A stretch of 38,893 nt of DNA. Source: JANMEX01 sp031422915. Its GTDB lineage: Bacteria > Pseudomonadota > Alphaproteobacteria > Rhizobiales > Rhizobiaceae. A model generated the notes under the pieces. The model was given only the letters and a program-made list of their open reading frames with translations, was not told where the DNA came from and ran no database searches. The stretch lies in NCBI GenBank assembly GCA_031422915.1, contig JANPEK010000088.1:1-38893 (forward strand), in the 5' to 3' direction. Position 1 is the stretch's first letter, and every line of letters starts with the position of its first letter. Positions 26,647 to 33,506 of this stretch are shown here, piece after piece. The position numbers were made by a program, and so were the translations under genes.

Positions 26647-26787
26647 GAGTCTGACTGAAAATCCGCTTTGACGGCCAACTGGAGCGATTTTCTGCGCTTC
26701 CGGTGCTCACATACAAGAGTATGCTGCGCTCCGGTTCTCGAAAATCACTCCATTTGACTCATCAAACCGAATTTTAAGTCAGACTCT
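26646..26787. repeat. palindromic intergenic repeat, copy 1
   Basis: A 142-bp element with perfect 11-bp ends (AGAGTCTGACT / AGTCAGACTCT), inner arms AAAAT.C.G.TTTGA pairing with their counterpart, and an apical stem CATAC-AAGA-GTATG. It begins on the last base of the permease stop codon. A second copy lies at 36268-36402; the two share long stretches such as TTTTCTGCGCTTCCGGTGCT and CTCCGGTTCTCGAAAATCAC. The arms differ between copies in a paired way (A-T here, G-C there). The rest of the gap to arsR (26788-26913) holds no gene. Confidence 0.85.
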
Positions 26788-26892
26788 GAGACACCGTCTT
26801 GCAATCTATCTAACCTGCTCAAAATCTGAACTTCTCTGAATCTCAATTTCCATATTGTCAGGCGAAAGCATCCAGGTTAGTCCTCATTTTGA

Positions 26893-26916
26893 CATTTCTA
26901 GGATTGTTGAAATATG
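26893..26916 (+). promoter_or_regulatory. candidate ArsR operator at the arsR start
   Basis: CATTTC and GAAATATG face each other across ten bases, giving an inverted repeat ATTTC/GAAAT. This resembles the AT-rich imperfect dyads bound by ArsR/SmtB repressors. It overlaps the start codon and a TTGACA at 26889-26894, which would fit autorepression. The core promoter itself is not clear. Confidence 0.35.
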
Positions 26917-27267
26917 GAAGAACCTCAAGCCCTCATCGCTTTTGGTGCGCTGTCTCAGGAAACACGGCTGAGGATTGTGCGCATGCTGGTGATTGCCGGA
27001 CCGGAAGGCGTTGCAGCGGGTTCGATTGCAGACCGCGTCGAGGTGTCTGCGTCAAACGTCAGTTTTCACCTCAAGGAGCTGGAGCGGGCAGGGCTGGTCA
27101 AAGTCCGGCGTGACAGCAGGTCGATGGTCTACAGCGCGGCGATTGATGAGATCAGCGGCTTGATCCGCTTTCTGATGGAAGATTGCTGCTCGGGAAGGCC
27201 GGAAATCTGCGCCCCGGCATTGGCACCGGTCTGCTGTCCACCCGCCACTCAAGATAGTGCTCAATGA
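26914..27267 (+). CDS. arsR: arsenic-responsive repressor ArsR
   Basis: A 117-residue ArsR/SmtB winged-helix protein, with the fold start FGALSQETRLRIVRML and recognition segment SASNVSFHLKELERAGLV. The classical ELCVCDL metal site of plasmid ArsR is absent. Instead cysteines cluster at the C-terminus: C91, C92, C99, C107 and C108. This resembles the C-terminal thiol site of Acidithiobacillus ferrooxidans ArsR (a Cys pair plus a third Cys). It would release DNA when As(III) binds. It is the first gene of the arsenic cluster and starts 42 nt before the first reductase gene. Confidence 0.88.
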   Translation: MEEPQALIAFGALSQETRLRIVRMLVIAGPEGVAAGSIADRVEVSASNVSFHLKELERAGLVKVRRDSRSMVYSAAIDEISGLIRFLMEDCCSGRPEICAPALAPVCCPPATQDSAQ

Positions 27268-27309
27268 ATGCCGAAACATCTGAACCCCTAACCATGATGA
27301 GGAAATCCG

Positions 27310-27837
27310 ATGACAGTCCGAATTTACAACGTACTTTTCCTTTGCACCGGCAACACCGCACGGTCGATTCTTGCCGAGTCCATTCTGTCCAAAGAAGGTG
27401 CAGGACGGTTCCGCGCGTTCTCGGCAGGGAGCCAGCCAAAGGGCAAGGTCAATCCGCTTGCCCTGAAGGTTCTGACCGCTTTGGACTATCCTGTCGAGGG
27501 ATTGCGCTCAAAGGCATGGGATGAGTTCGCTAAACCGGGAGCGCCGGTCATGGATTTCGTGTTCACGGTTTGCGACAGCGCAGCGAGCGAAACCTCCCCG
27601 GTCTGGCCGGGCCAGCCGATGACCGCGCACTGGGGCATCGAAGACCCGGCGACGGTCGAAGGAACCGATATCGAGAAGGAACGCGCGTTCAGTCTCGCGG
27701 CGCGCTTCATGAAGAACCGCATCGCCGTGTTCGTGAATTTGCCGCTGGCATCGATAGACAAGCTGTTGCTCTCAGCAAAACTTCGCAGCATCGGTGATCT
27801 TGAAGGCACGACGACACGCAAAGGCAAGGCAGGCTAA
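27310..27837 (+). CDS. arsenate reductase, low-molecular-weight phosphatase type
   Basis: A 175-residue protein of the LMW protein tyrosine phosphatase family. The P-loop LCTGNTARS gives the C-X5-R motif (C12 and R18), and DPA (in WGIEDPA) supplies the general acid region found in ArsC-type members. Arsenate reductases of this class use thioredoxin or mycothiol/glutaredoxin partners. A third cysteine is at residue C89 or thereabouts in VCDSAA. It overlaps aqpS by one base (TAATG). A role in dephosphorylation of proteins is possible from the fold, but the context makes arsenate reduction far more likely. Confidence 0.85.
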   Translation: MTVRIYNVLFLCTGNTARSILAESILSKEGAGRFRAFSAGSQPKGKVNPLALKVLTALDYPVEGLRSKAWDEFAKPGAPVMDFVFTVCDSAASETSPVWPGQPMTAHWGIEDPATVEGTDIEKERAFSLAARFMKNRIAVFVNLPLASIDKLLLSAKLRSIGDLEGTTTRKGKAG

Positions 27838-28508
27838 TGCAATTTGATCTTTCGCGCAGGTTAGTCGCCGAAGCGCTTGGCACGATGATGCTGGTGGCCA
27901 CTGTCGTCGGTTCCGGTATCATGGCGGACAGTTTGACTGACGATACCGCGCTGGCGTTGCTCGGGAACACCCTTGCGACCGGCGCCATCCTCGTGGTGCT
28001 GATTACGATATTGGGCCCTGTCTCCGGCGCGCATTTCAATCCTGCGGTATCCGTCGTTTTCACGCTGTCGCGCGAAATGACAGGACGCGATTGCGGGCTT
28101 TATGTGGTGGCACAAATTGCGGGCGGGATCGCGGGGACTGTCACCGCTCATTTGATGTTCAACCTCCCTGTATTTGAACTGTCCACAAAGGTCCGCACTG
28201 GCGGTTCGCAATGGTTTGCCGAATGTGTAGCGGCGTTCGGGCTTGTGCTTGTGATCTTGATGGGGGTCCGGCTGGCGCGGGGATCGGTGCCGTGGCTGGT
28301 TGGCCTGTATATCACGGCAGCCTACTGGTTCACGGCCTCTACGTCATTTGCCAACCCCGCCGTCGCCATCGCGCGCTCGCTCTCGAACACGTTTTCAGGC
28401 ATCCGGCCGGTCGATCTTCCAGGGTTCATCATCGCCGAACTTGTCGGCGCGCTACTGGCCATGGCGCTGGCAACTTGGCTTTTGAAGTCAAAAAAGGAAA
28501 CACAATGA
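27837..28508 (+). CDS. aqpS: aquaglyceroporin AqpS (arsenite channel)
   Basis: A 223-residue MIP-family channel with six hydrophobic helices and both pore motifs: HFNPAVS (N68) and FANPAVAIARS (N173), with R180 of the selectivity filter. In S. meliloti aqpS replaces arsB in the ars operon and lets As(III) leave the cell after reduction of arsenate. Here it sits between two reductase genes, overlapping both neighbours. No ArsB or Acr3 pump is in the window. Helix 2 is followed by the first half-helix as expected, and the length is normal for the group. Confidence 0.88.
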   Translation: MQFDLSRRLVAEALGTMMLVATVVGSGIMADSLTDDTALALLGNTLATGAILVVLITILGPVSGAHFNPAVSVVFTLSREMTGRDCGLYVVAQIAGGIAGTVTAHLMFNLPVFELSTKVRTGGSQWFAECVAAFGLVLVILMGVRLARGSVPWLVGLYITAAYWFTASTSFANPAVAIARSLSNTFSGIRPVDLPGFIIAELVGALLAMALATWLLKSKKETQ

Positions 28509-28921
28509 CGATCACCATCTATCACAACCCCGCCTGCGGAACGTCACGCAACACGCTGGCGATGCTACGGGCAAGCGGCGCTGAGCCCATCGTCATTGAA
28601 TATCTGAAGACGCCACCCTCTCGCGCGCGGCTTGAAGAACTGATCGCGGCCATGGGAACAGCGCCGCGCGCCTTGCTCCGCGAGAAGGACACGCCTTACG
28701 CGGCGCTGGTTTTGGCAGATGCCAAATGGAGCGATGACGAGCTGATTGATTTCATGATGCAGCATCCGGTTTTGATCAATCGGCCGATTGTCGAAACACT
28801 CAAGGGGACACGGCTTTGCCGCCCGTCAGAACTGGTGCTGGACCTCTTGGACGCGCCAATTGCGACGTTCACGAAGGAAGATGGCGAGATTGTCCGCACC
28901 GATGGAAATGCTCTCGAATGA
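28505..28921 (+). CDS. arsC: arsenate reductase ArsC, glutaredoxin-dependent type
   Basis: A 138-residue protein from the ATG at 28505 (overlapping the aqpS stop as ATGA). The open frame extends upstream, but that part lies over aqpS. The motif HNPACGTSRNTL places catalytic C11, matching Cys12 of E. coli plasmid R773 ArsC. The arginines that bind arsenate are in LREKDTPY, NRPIV and GTRLCRPSE. It reduces As(V) with glutathione and glutaredoxin. It is unrelated in fold to the reductase two genes upstream. Its own stop overlaps arsH. Confidence 0.92.
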   Translation: MTITIYHNPACGTSRNTLAMLRASGAEPIVIEYLKTPPSRARLEELIAAMGTAPRALLREKDTPYAALVLADAKWSDDELIDFMMQHPVLINRPIVETLKGTRLCRPSELVLDLLDAPIATFTKEDGEIVRTDGNALE

Positions 28922-29628
28922 TTGATGACCTGCCGAATGTCGCGCAAAGCGCATTCCAAATTCCGGCACTTGACAGAAAGGACGCAGACGCACCGGCCCA
29001 CCGCCCGAGAATTTTGCTGCTCTATGGATCGCTTCGCAAACGGTCATTCAGCCGGTTTCTGACAGAAGAGGCGGCTAGGCTGCTTGAGACGATGGGTGCA
29101 GAAACCAGGGTTTTTAATCCGAGCGGGCTGCCGCTTCCCGACGATGCACCCGACGACCATCCGAAGGTGCAGGAACTGCGTGCGCTTTCGGCTTGGTCGG
29201 AGGCGCAGGTCTGGACGAGCCCGGAGCGCCACGGCGCGATGACCGGGATCATGAAGGTGCAGATTGATTGGATACCTCTGGCCATCGGCGCGGTGCGGCC
29301 AACGCAAGGAAAGACGCTCGCGGTGATGCAGGTGAGCGGCGGTTCGCAGTCGTTCAACGCCGTCAACCAGATGCGCATTCTGGGACGATGGATGCGCATG
29401 ATCACGATCCCGAACCAGTCATCGGTCGCCAAAGCGTTCGAACAGTTTGATGAGGTCGGCCGCATGAAGCCGTCCGCCTATTACGACCGGGTGGTCGATG
29501 TGATGGAAGAACTGATGAAATTCACACTGCTCACCCGCGGCATCTCGGGAGAACTGACTGATCGCTACAGCGAGCGCAAGGAAGAAGCAGAAAAGCTCGC
29601 AGCGCGGACAGGTCTGAAGGAGATTTAG
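28918..29628 (+). CDS. arsH: ArsH, NADPH-dependent FMN reductase/organoarsenical oxidase
   Basis: A 236-residue flavoprotein from the ATG at 28918, which overlaps the arsC stop (ATGA). The FMN-binding loop is LLLYGSLRKRSFSRF (about 33-47), followed by the family signature SPERHGAMTGIMKVQIDW (101-118). Length is typical of ArsH. In S. meliloti ArsH is an NADPH:FMN oxidoreductase, and related enzymes oxidise trivalent organoarsenicals. It closes the coupled arsenic cluster; an intergenic gap of 138 bp follows before the LuxR-type genes. I see no strong terminator there. Confidence 0.9.
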   Translation: MIDDLPNVAQSAFQIPALDRKDADAPAHRPRILLLYGSLRKRSFSRFLTEEAARLLETMGAETRVFNPSGLPLPDDAPDDHPKVQELRALSAWSEAQVWTSPERHGAMTGIMKVQIDWIPLAIGAVRPTQGKTLAVMQVSGGSQSFNAVNQMRILGRWMRMITIPNQSSVAKAFEQFDEVGRMKPSAYYDRVVDVMEELMKFTLLTRGISGELTDRYSERKEEAEKLAARTGLKEI

Positions 29629-29735
29629 AGCATCGGTTGACCCGCCAAAGGTTGCCGAGGATGGCTTGCGGCGACAGTTGCAGAGTTGCTCAGGTGCAAT
29701 CGCCTTGCAAATCCTTGGTGGGAGGCTAAAGCTTA

Positions 29736-29750
29736 CCTTGGGGCACAAGG
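29736..29750. promoter_or_regulatory. short inverted repeat before the first LuxR-type gene
   Basis: CCTTG-GGGCA-CAAGG, a perfect 5-bp inverted repeat 16 nt before the ATG. It could be an operator or a leader hairpin near the ribosome binding region. Short arms, so weak evidence. Confidence 0.2.
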
Positions 29751-29766
29751 CAGGATCCGGTATTCG

Positions 29767-30924
29767 ATGAAAAATTCGCATGACGAATTGAGCGGCCTCA
29801 TTGGCAGGGTTTATGATTGTGCGGTGCAGCCGGAGCTTTGGCCGCAGACGCTGAGCACGATCAAGCATTCTCTGGATCTTGCGTTTTTGCAGGTTGTGTC
29901 GGTGGACCGCCGCCGCTTGGAAATGGGGCAGGCGGTGCAGACGCCGGCGTTCAAGCAACTGTTCGAGCAGCAATGGCTCAACGACTTTGCGCCGCACTTC
30001 AACAAGATTCCCGGCGGCCATGACTGGATCGAGGCGGAGATCGATTCGCCCGTTTCGCAGATGCAACTGATTTCCGAGCCAGAATTCAAGGAGTCCGAAT
30101 TTTACAAAGAATGGATCGGGCCGAAGGGTTTGCGTGACAGCTGCACGACGCCGCTGGTCAAGCGCGACCACCTGATTTGCGCACTAACTGCATCAGGCTC
30201 GGCGAGCCGCGCGCTGTTTGACGACGAGGACCGTGACACCTTCCGGCTGCTTGCACCGCATATCCGCCGTGCGTTGATGATCGGTGACATGCTGGATGAG
30301 GGCAATTTCAAGCTGAGCCTCTACCGCGACTTGTTGGACCGGATATCGACGGGCGTCATGATCGTCTCGCATGGCGCCAAGCTGGTTTACGCCAATGGCG
30401 CGGCGGACGAGATCTTGCGCGCGGGCCGCAATCTGAAACTCCGCAACGGCCAGCTTGAAAGCGCTTATGCCGCATTTGCCGGAGGCTTGCGCGCTGCGCT
30501 GGACCGCGCCTGCTCGGACGACGACAGCGACATCGGCAACTATGGCAACGGCATCCCGCTGCCCTCACGAGACGGCACGACGGCAGTCTGCTACGTGCTG
30601 CCGCTCGGCACATCCGACCATCGCCGTTCGCTCGGCCCCGGCCATGCAGCTGTGTTCGTCAGCGCGGCAGGCGCAAGCCTTCCGCCATCGCTGGAAATCC
30701 TCTCGGCACTGTCCGGTCTGACATCGCGCGAGGCGCGCATCGCGCTGATGATCGCCGACGGCTCAACACCTGCCGACGCGGCAGAAGAGCTCGGCGTGAC
30801 GATGAACACGATGCGTACGCACCTGTCGAACATTTTCTCCAAGACCGGCGCCAACAGCCAGCCGGCACTGGTGCGATTCGTATCGAGTCTCAGCATGCCT
30901 GTGAGGCTGAACGCGGCGCACTGA
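29767..30924 (+). CDS. LuxR-type transcriptional regulator, paralogue 1
   Basis: A 385-residue protein. I chose the ATG at 29767 because it aligns with the start of the paralogue that follows; the open frame runs back to 29686. The C-terminal LuxR helix-turn-helix (about 315-375) reads LTSREARIALMIADGSTP then VTMNTMRTHLSNIFSKTG. The middle (about 180-300) has a PAS-like segment (GVMIVSHGAKLVYANGAADE). The N-terminus (ELSGLIGRVYDCAVQPELW) is a family-specific domain without an autoinducer-binding signature, and no luxI is nearby. Ligand and targets unknown. It follows the arsenic cluster but has no arsenic-binding Cys cluster. Confidence 0.82.
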   Translation: MKNSHDELSGLIGRVYDCAVQPELWPQTLSTIKHSLDLAFLQVVSVDRRRLEMGQAVQTPAFKQLFEQQWLNDFAPHFNKIPGGHDWIEAEIDSPVSQMQLISEPEFKESEFYKEWIGPKGLRDSCTTPLVKRDHLICALTASGSASRALFDDEDRDTFRLLAPHIRRALMIGDMLDEGNFKLSLYRDLLDRISTGVMIVSHGAKLVYANGAADEILRAGRNLKLRNGQLESAYAAFAGGLRAALDRACSDDDSDIGNYGNGIPLPSRDGTTAVCYVLPLGTSDHRRSLGPGHAAVFVSAAGASLPPSLEILSALSGLTSREARIALMIADGSTPADAAEELGVTMNTMRTHLSNIFSKTGANSQPALVRFVSSLSMPVRLNAAH

Positions 30925-30927
30925 GTA

Positions 30928-30942
30928 TATTAGCGAGTAATA
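30928..30942. promoter_or_regulatory. AT-rich inverted repeat between the two LuxR-type genes
   Basis: TATTA-GCGAG-TAATA is a perfect 5-bp dyad in an AT-rich island that begins right after the first gene's stop, 87 nt before the second start. The AT-rich patch stands out from the GC-rich surroundings. It is a candidate operator or promoter element for the second gene. Confidence 0.3.
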
Positions 30943-31028
30943 ATTTAACGTGTATTGTCTGGTCAAATGCTTGAAATTGCACCTGATTGACCTAGGGTTA
31001 CCCATGTGCAAATCGAGGGACCGGCAGC

Positions 31029-32195
31029 GTGGCGCAATACACACAAAACGAGCTGAGCGGCACCATCGGCCAGATTTACGACTGCGCGATTGATCCGACG
31101 CAGTGGGCTGCCACACTTGTTGGCATCCGTGACAGGCTGAACATGGCCTATGTCCACATCAACTTTCTGGACAGCACATTCTACATGGAGGGGTCGAACA
31201 CCCAGCCGGGCATTTTTCAATCGGAATGGGACCAAGACTGGATCGCCAAGCTGCCGCAGCTGTTGCCGACGATACCGGGCATTGAGCGCTGGGTCGGGCT
31301 CGATATTGATGATTCGATTTCGCAGATGCAGACGGCGACGGAAACAGAATTTCAGCAAAGCGTGATTTATCAGCAATGGGTCAAGCCGCAAGGATTGCGC
31401 GACTATTGCTTCACGAGTCTAGCCAAGCGAGAGCGAATGAACGGCTCCATCGGCGCGGCAAGTTATGCCAAGCGCGATCTGATCAACGAAGCGGAGCGCG
31501 ACACATTCCGCATGCTCGCCCCGCACATCCGCCGCTCGCTGCTCATAAGTGGCATGCTGGACGAGGGCAAGCTGCAGCTGCAGCTGTACCGCAAGCTGCT
31601 CGACCGGATTGGCGCGGGCGTGATGATTGTCGCGCAGGACTGCCGGTTGGTTTATGCCAATGAGATGGCGGATGCGCTATTGTCGCAAGGGCTGACGCTG
31701 ACAGTGCGGCAGAACAAGGTGACGACCTCTTCGCCGCCGCACGCCAAGGGTTTGAAGGACGCGCTGGACCGCGCCTGCACGGAGACGGACACCGCCATCG
31801 GCAATTTCGGCAACGGCATTCCGCTGACCGGCACGGATGGCTCGGTCGCGGTGTGCTATGTGCTGCCGCTTGGCAAATCGGAGCGGCGGCGGGAATTGGG
31901 ACCGGGGCTGGCGGCAATATTTGTCACGACCAACGGCGCGAGCGTGCCGCCCGCGCTTGAAGTGCTGTCGGCACTGTCCGGCATGACCTCGCGCGAGGCC
32001 CGCATCGCGCTGATGATTGCTGACGGACAGTCACCCAACGAGGCTGCAATAGCACTGGGAATAAGCGTCAACACGCTGCGCACCCATCTGGCGCGGATAT
32101 TCGAGAAAACCGGCGTCAACAGCCAGCGCGAACTGGCAAAGTTTGTCGGCGCACTGAGCCTGCCGATGGCGGCGGTTGCTGCGAAAACAGAATAA
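31029..32195 (+). CDS. LuxR-type transcriptional regulator, paralogue 2
   Basis: A 388-residue protein starting with GTG, with GAGGGA upstream. It is colinear with the preceding gene over its whole length: shared N-terminus (ELSGTIGQIYDCAIDPTQW), shared RDTFRLLAPHIRR-like block, PAS-like block (GVMIVAQDCRLVYANEMADA), and LuxR helix-turn-helix (MTSREARIALMIADGQSP, then ISVNTLRTHLARIFEKTG). The pair arose by tandem duplication that is old, since the N-terminal halves have diverged much more than the DNA-binding ends. Similar recognition helices suggest overlapping DNA targets with different inputs. A terminator lies about 90 nt downstream. Confidence 0.82.
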   Translation: MAQYTQNELSGTIGQIYDCAIDPTQWAATLVGIRDRLNMAYVHINFLDSTFYMEGSNTQPGIFQSEWDQDWIAKLPQLLPTIPGIERWVGLDIDDSISQMQTATETEFQQSVIYQQWVKPQGLRDYCFTSLAKRERMNGSIGAASYAKRDLINEAERDTFRMLAPHIRRSLLISGMLDEGKLQLQLYRKLLDRIGAGVMIVAQDCRLVYANEMADALLSQGLTLTVRQNKVTTSSPPHAKGLKDALDRACTETDTAIGNFGNGIPLTGTDGSVAVCYVLPLGKSERRRELGPGLAAIFVTTNGASVPPALEVLSALSGMTSREARIALMIADGQSPNEAAIALGISVNTLRTHLARIFEKTGVNSQRELAKFVGALSLPMAAVAAKTE

Positions 32196-32225
32196 AGTCC
32201 ATAGAACGCGAAAAATTACGCAACG

Positions 32226-32241
32226 TCATTCATATGGATGA
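32226..32241. promoter_or_regulatory. near-perfect 16-bp palindrome after the LuxR pair
   Basis: TCATTCATATGGATGA is palindromic except for one pair. It lies 30 nt after the second regulator gene's stop and ahead of the terminator. A possible protein binding site. Confidence 0.25.
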
Positions 32242-32281
32242 TGCTTGGCGACTGACGCTTGACTAGACCGTGAAGTGCGAC

Positions 32282-32307
32282 GACCAGCCGGGGCAGTTGG
32301 TCTTTTT
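32282..32307 (+). terminator. intrinsic terminator of the LuxR-type genes
   Basis: GACCAGC and GCAGTTGGTC-type arms form a 7-bp stem (one G-U pair, one-sided fit GACCAGC/GTTGGTC) around a loop of about 7 bases, followed directly by TTTTT. This is the clearest rho-independent terminator in the window. Confidence 0.62.
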
Positions 32308-32342
32308 GTGACAACGGAAAAGGCCTCAGCGCCGGACGCACT

Positions 32343-32383
32343 GCAAAAAACTGGTTGTTTTGCTGGAGACCGCAGGGTCCTCC
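32343..32383 (+). other. two stem-loops in the leader of the small gene at 32432
   Basis: GCAAAA/TTTTGC (6 bp, 9-base loop, 32343-32363) is followed two bases later, at 32365, by GGAGACC/GGTCCTCC (7 bp with one bulged C). They lie between the terminator and the strong ribosome binding site AAGGAGG of the next gene. A structured 5' leader or a small RNA is possible. The rest of the 236-bp gap shows nothing further. Confidence 0.3.
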
Positions 32384-32431
32384 AAGGGTGACGTTTGGCC
32401 GCTGGATGCCTTCAAAAAAGGAGGGACTGCC

Positions 32432-32638
32432 ATGCGCCGCATCACCGAGTTCAAGGGATACCAATCAACCATCGAATATGATCCGCAAACGGGCGCGTTT
32501 GTGACCGTCAAAGTGCCTGTGCCCGGCGAAGAAATGACGCTGGATGAGACGCTTGTAGCACTGGAGCGCGTCATTCCGTTTCCCGACTTGGGTTCTGACG
32601 CGATGGTGGAGTCACCGCGCACCCGCAAGGTGGGGTGA
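32432..32638 (+). CDS. small conserved-looking protein of unknown function
   Basis: A 68-residue protein from the ATG at 32432. This start is chosen for its very strong AAGGAGG site seven bases upstream; the open frame extends to 32360 but with no such signal. The sequence (RRITEFKGYQSTIEYDP, then a valine-rich strand, then an acidic helix EEMTLDETLVALERVIPFP) suggests a small alpha/beta soluble domain. No signal peptide or membrane helix. Its stop overlaps the next gene's GTG (GTGA), so it is translationally coupled to the EamA permease. I do not recognise the family. Confidence 0.6.
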   Translation: MRRITEFKGYQSTIEYDPQTGAFVTVKVPVPGEEMTLDETLVALERVIPFPDLGSDAMVESPRTRKVG

Positions 32639-33504
32639 CGGCTGTGGACGGGCAGACAATCACCGTCATTCTGGCGTGCGCCTGCGCGACTGCTTTGCTG
32701 AACTGCGGGCTGCGCAACGAACGCGACCCGCTGGCAGCGGCATTCATGGTTGCCATTGGCGGCGGGGCGATTGCCATCCCGGCGTTGTTTTTCACCGGGC
32801 TGCCGGACATTGAAAGCGCGCCCTATCTGGCGGTATCGACCGCGCTTGCCGGAACCTACTGGCTGTTTCTCGGACGCGCCTATTCGAGCGGCGAGATCAG
32901 CATCGTCTACCCGCTGGCCTACGGCAGTGCGCCGATCTGGATATTGATTGTCAGCAGCCATGTGTTCGATGAAACACTGCCGTCAAAACAGCTTGCAGTG
33001 ATCCTGCTGATCTCGCTCGGACTGCTTCTTGTGCTGTTTTCAAGCCAAGGCCAGCAGGCAAAAGGCCAGCACGCAAAAGTCAGCCGTCAGGTGCTGATCA
33101 ACAGCGCGGCAGTGACTGTCATTATCTGCGCCTACACGATTTGCGATGCTTTGGCGGTTCGCAAGTCTGGCGCTCCGATCGCCTACACGGTCTTTCTCTA
33201 TGCCAGCAGCGGCACAGTCGTGCTGCTCTACGCCATGCGCTATCACCGCCAGCGGCTTGTCTGTGCATTCAACGCCAACCGCACGATGGGCTTGGTCTGG
33301 GGCGCGTTGTCACTGGTCAATTACTGCGGCGAACTTTGGGCGATGACCCGCGCACCGGTGGCGCTGGTCGCCGCGCTGCGCGAGACGAGCATCCTGTTTG
33401 CAATATTGATCGCGGTGATCTGGTTGAAGGAACCGCTGCGGGCGAGCCGGGTGGCAGGAGCGGGTGTTGTGGCGTTCGGGCTGGTGTTGATGCGTCTGGC
33501 TTGA
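32635..33504 (+). CDS. EamA/DMT-family permease
   Basis: A 289-residue protein with about ten hydrophobic helices in two EamA repeats. GRAYSSGEISIVYPLAYGSAPIW and ALRETSILFAILIAVIWLKEP are the typical ends of each half. It starts with GTG inside the stop of the small gene before it. The second half has MTRAPVALVAALRETS, a pattern common in this family. Substrate cannot be inferred. Not closely similar to the other EamA permease at 25702. It converges with the glycosylase gene, with only two bases between their stops. Confidence 0.83.
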   Translation: MTAVDGQTITVILACACATALLNCGLRNERDPLAAAFMVAIGGGAIAIPALFFTGLPDIESAPYLAVSTALAGTYWLFLGRAYSSGEISIVYPLAYGSAPIWILIVSSHVFDETLPSKQLAVILLISLGLLLVLFSSQGQQAKGQHAKVSRQVLINSAAVTVIICAYTICDALAVRKSGAPIAYTVFLYASSGTVVLLYAMRYHRQRLVCAFNANRTMGLVWGALSLVNYCGELWAMTRAPVALVAALRETSILFAILIAVIWLKEPLRASRVAGAGVVAFGLVLMRLA

Positions 33505-33506
33505 AC

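Noticed and set aside
26646..26787. Palindromic repeat as a complete insertion sequence
   Set aside because: No transposase frame and only about 140 bp. A non-autonomous mobile origin is possible but no target-site duplication was evident.
26889..26894. TTGACA as a -35 box for arsR
   Set aside because: A -10 at standard spacing would fall on the start codon; kept only as part of a possible operator.
29767..32195. Quorum-sensing LuxR/LuxI system
   Set aside because: No LuxI-type synthase nearby, and the N-terminal domains lack the autoinducer-binding pattern; only the DNA-binding domain is LuxR-type.
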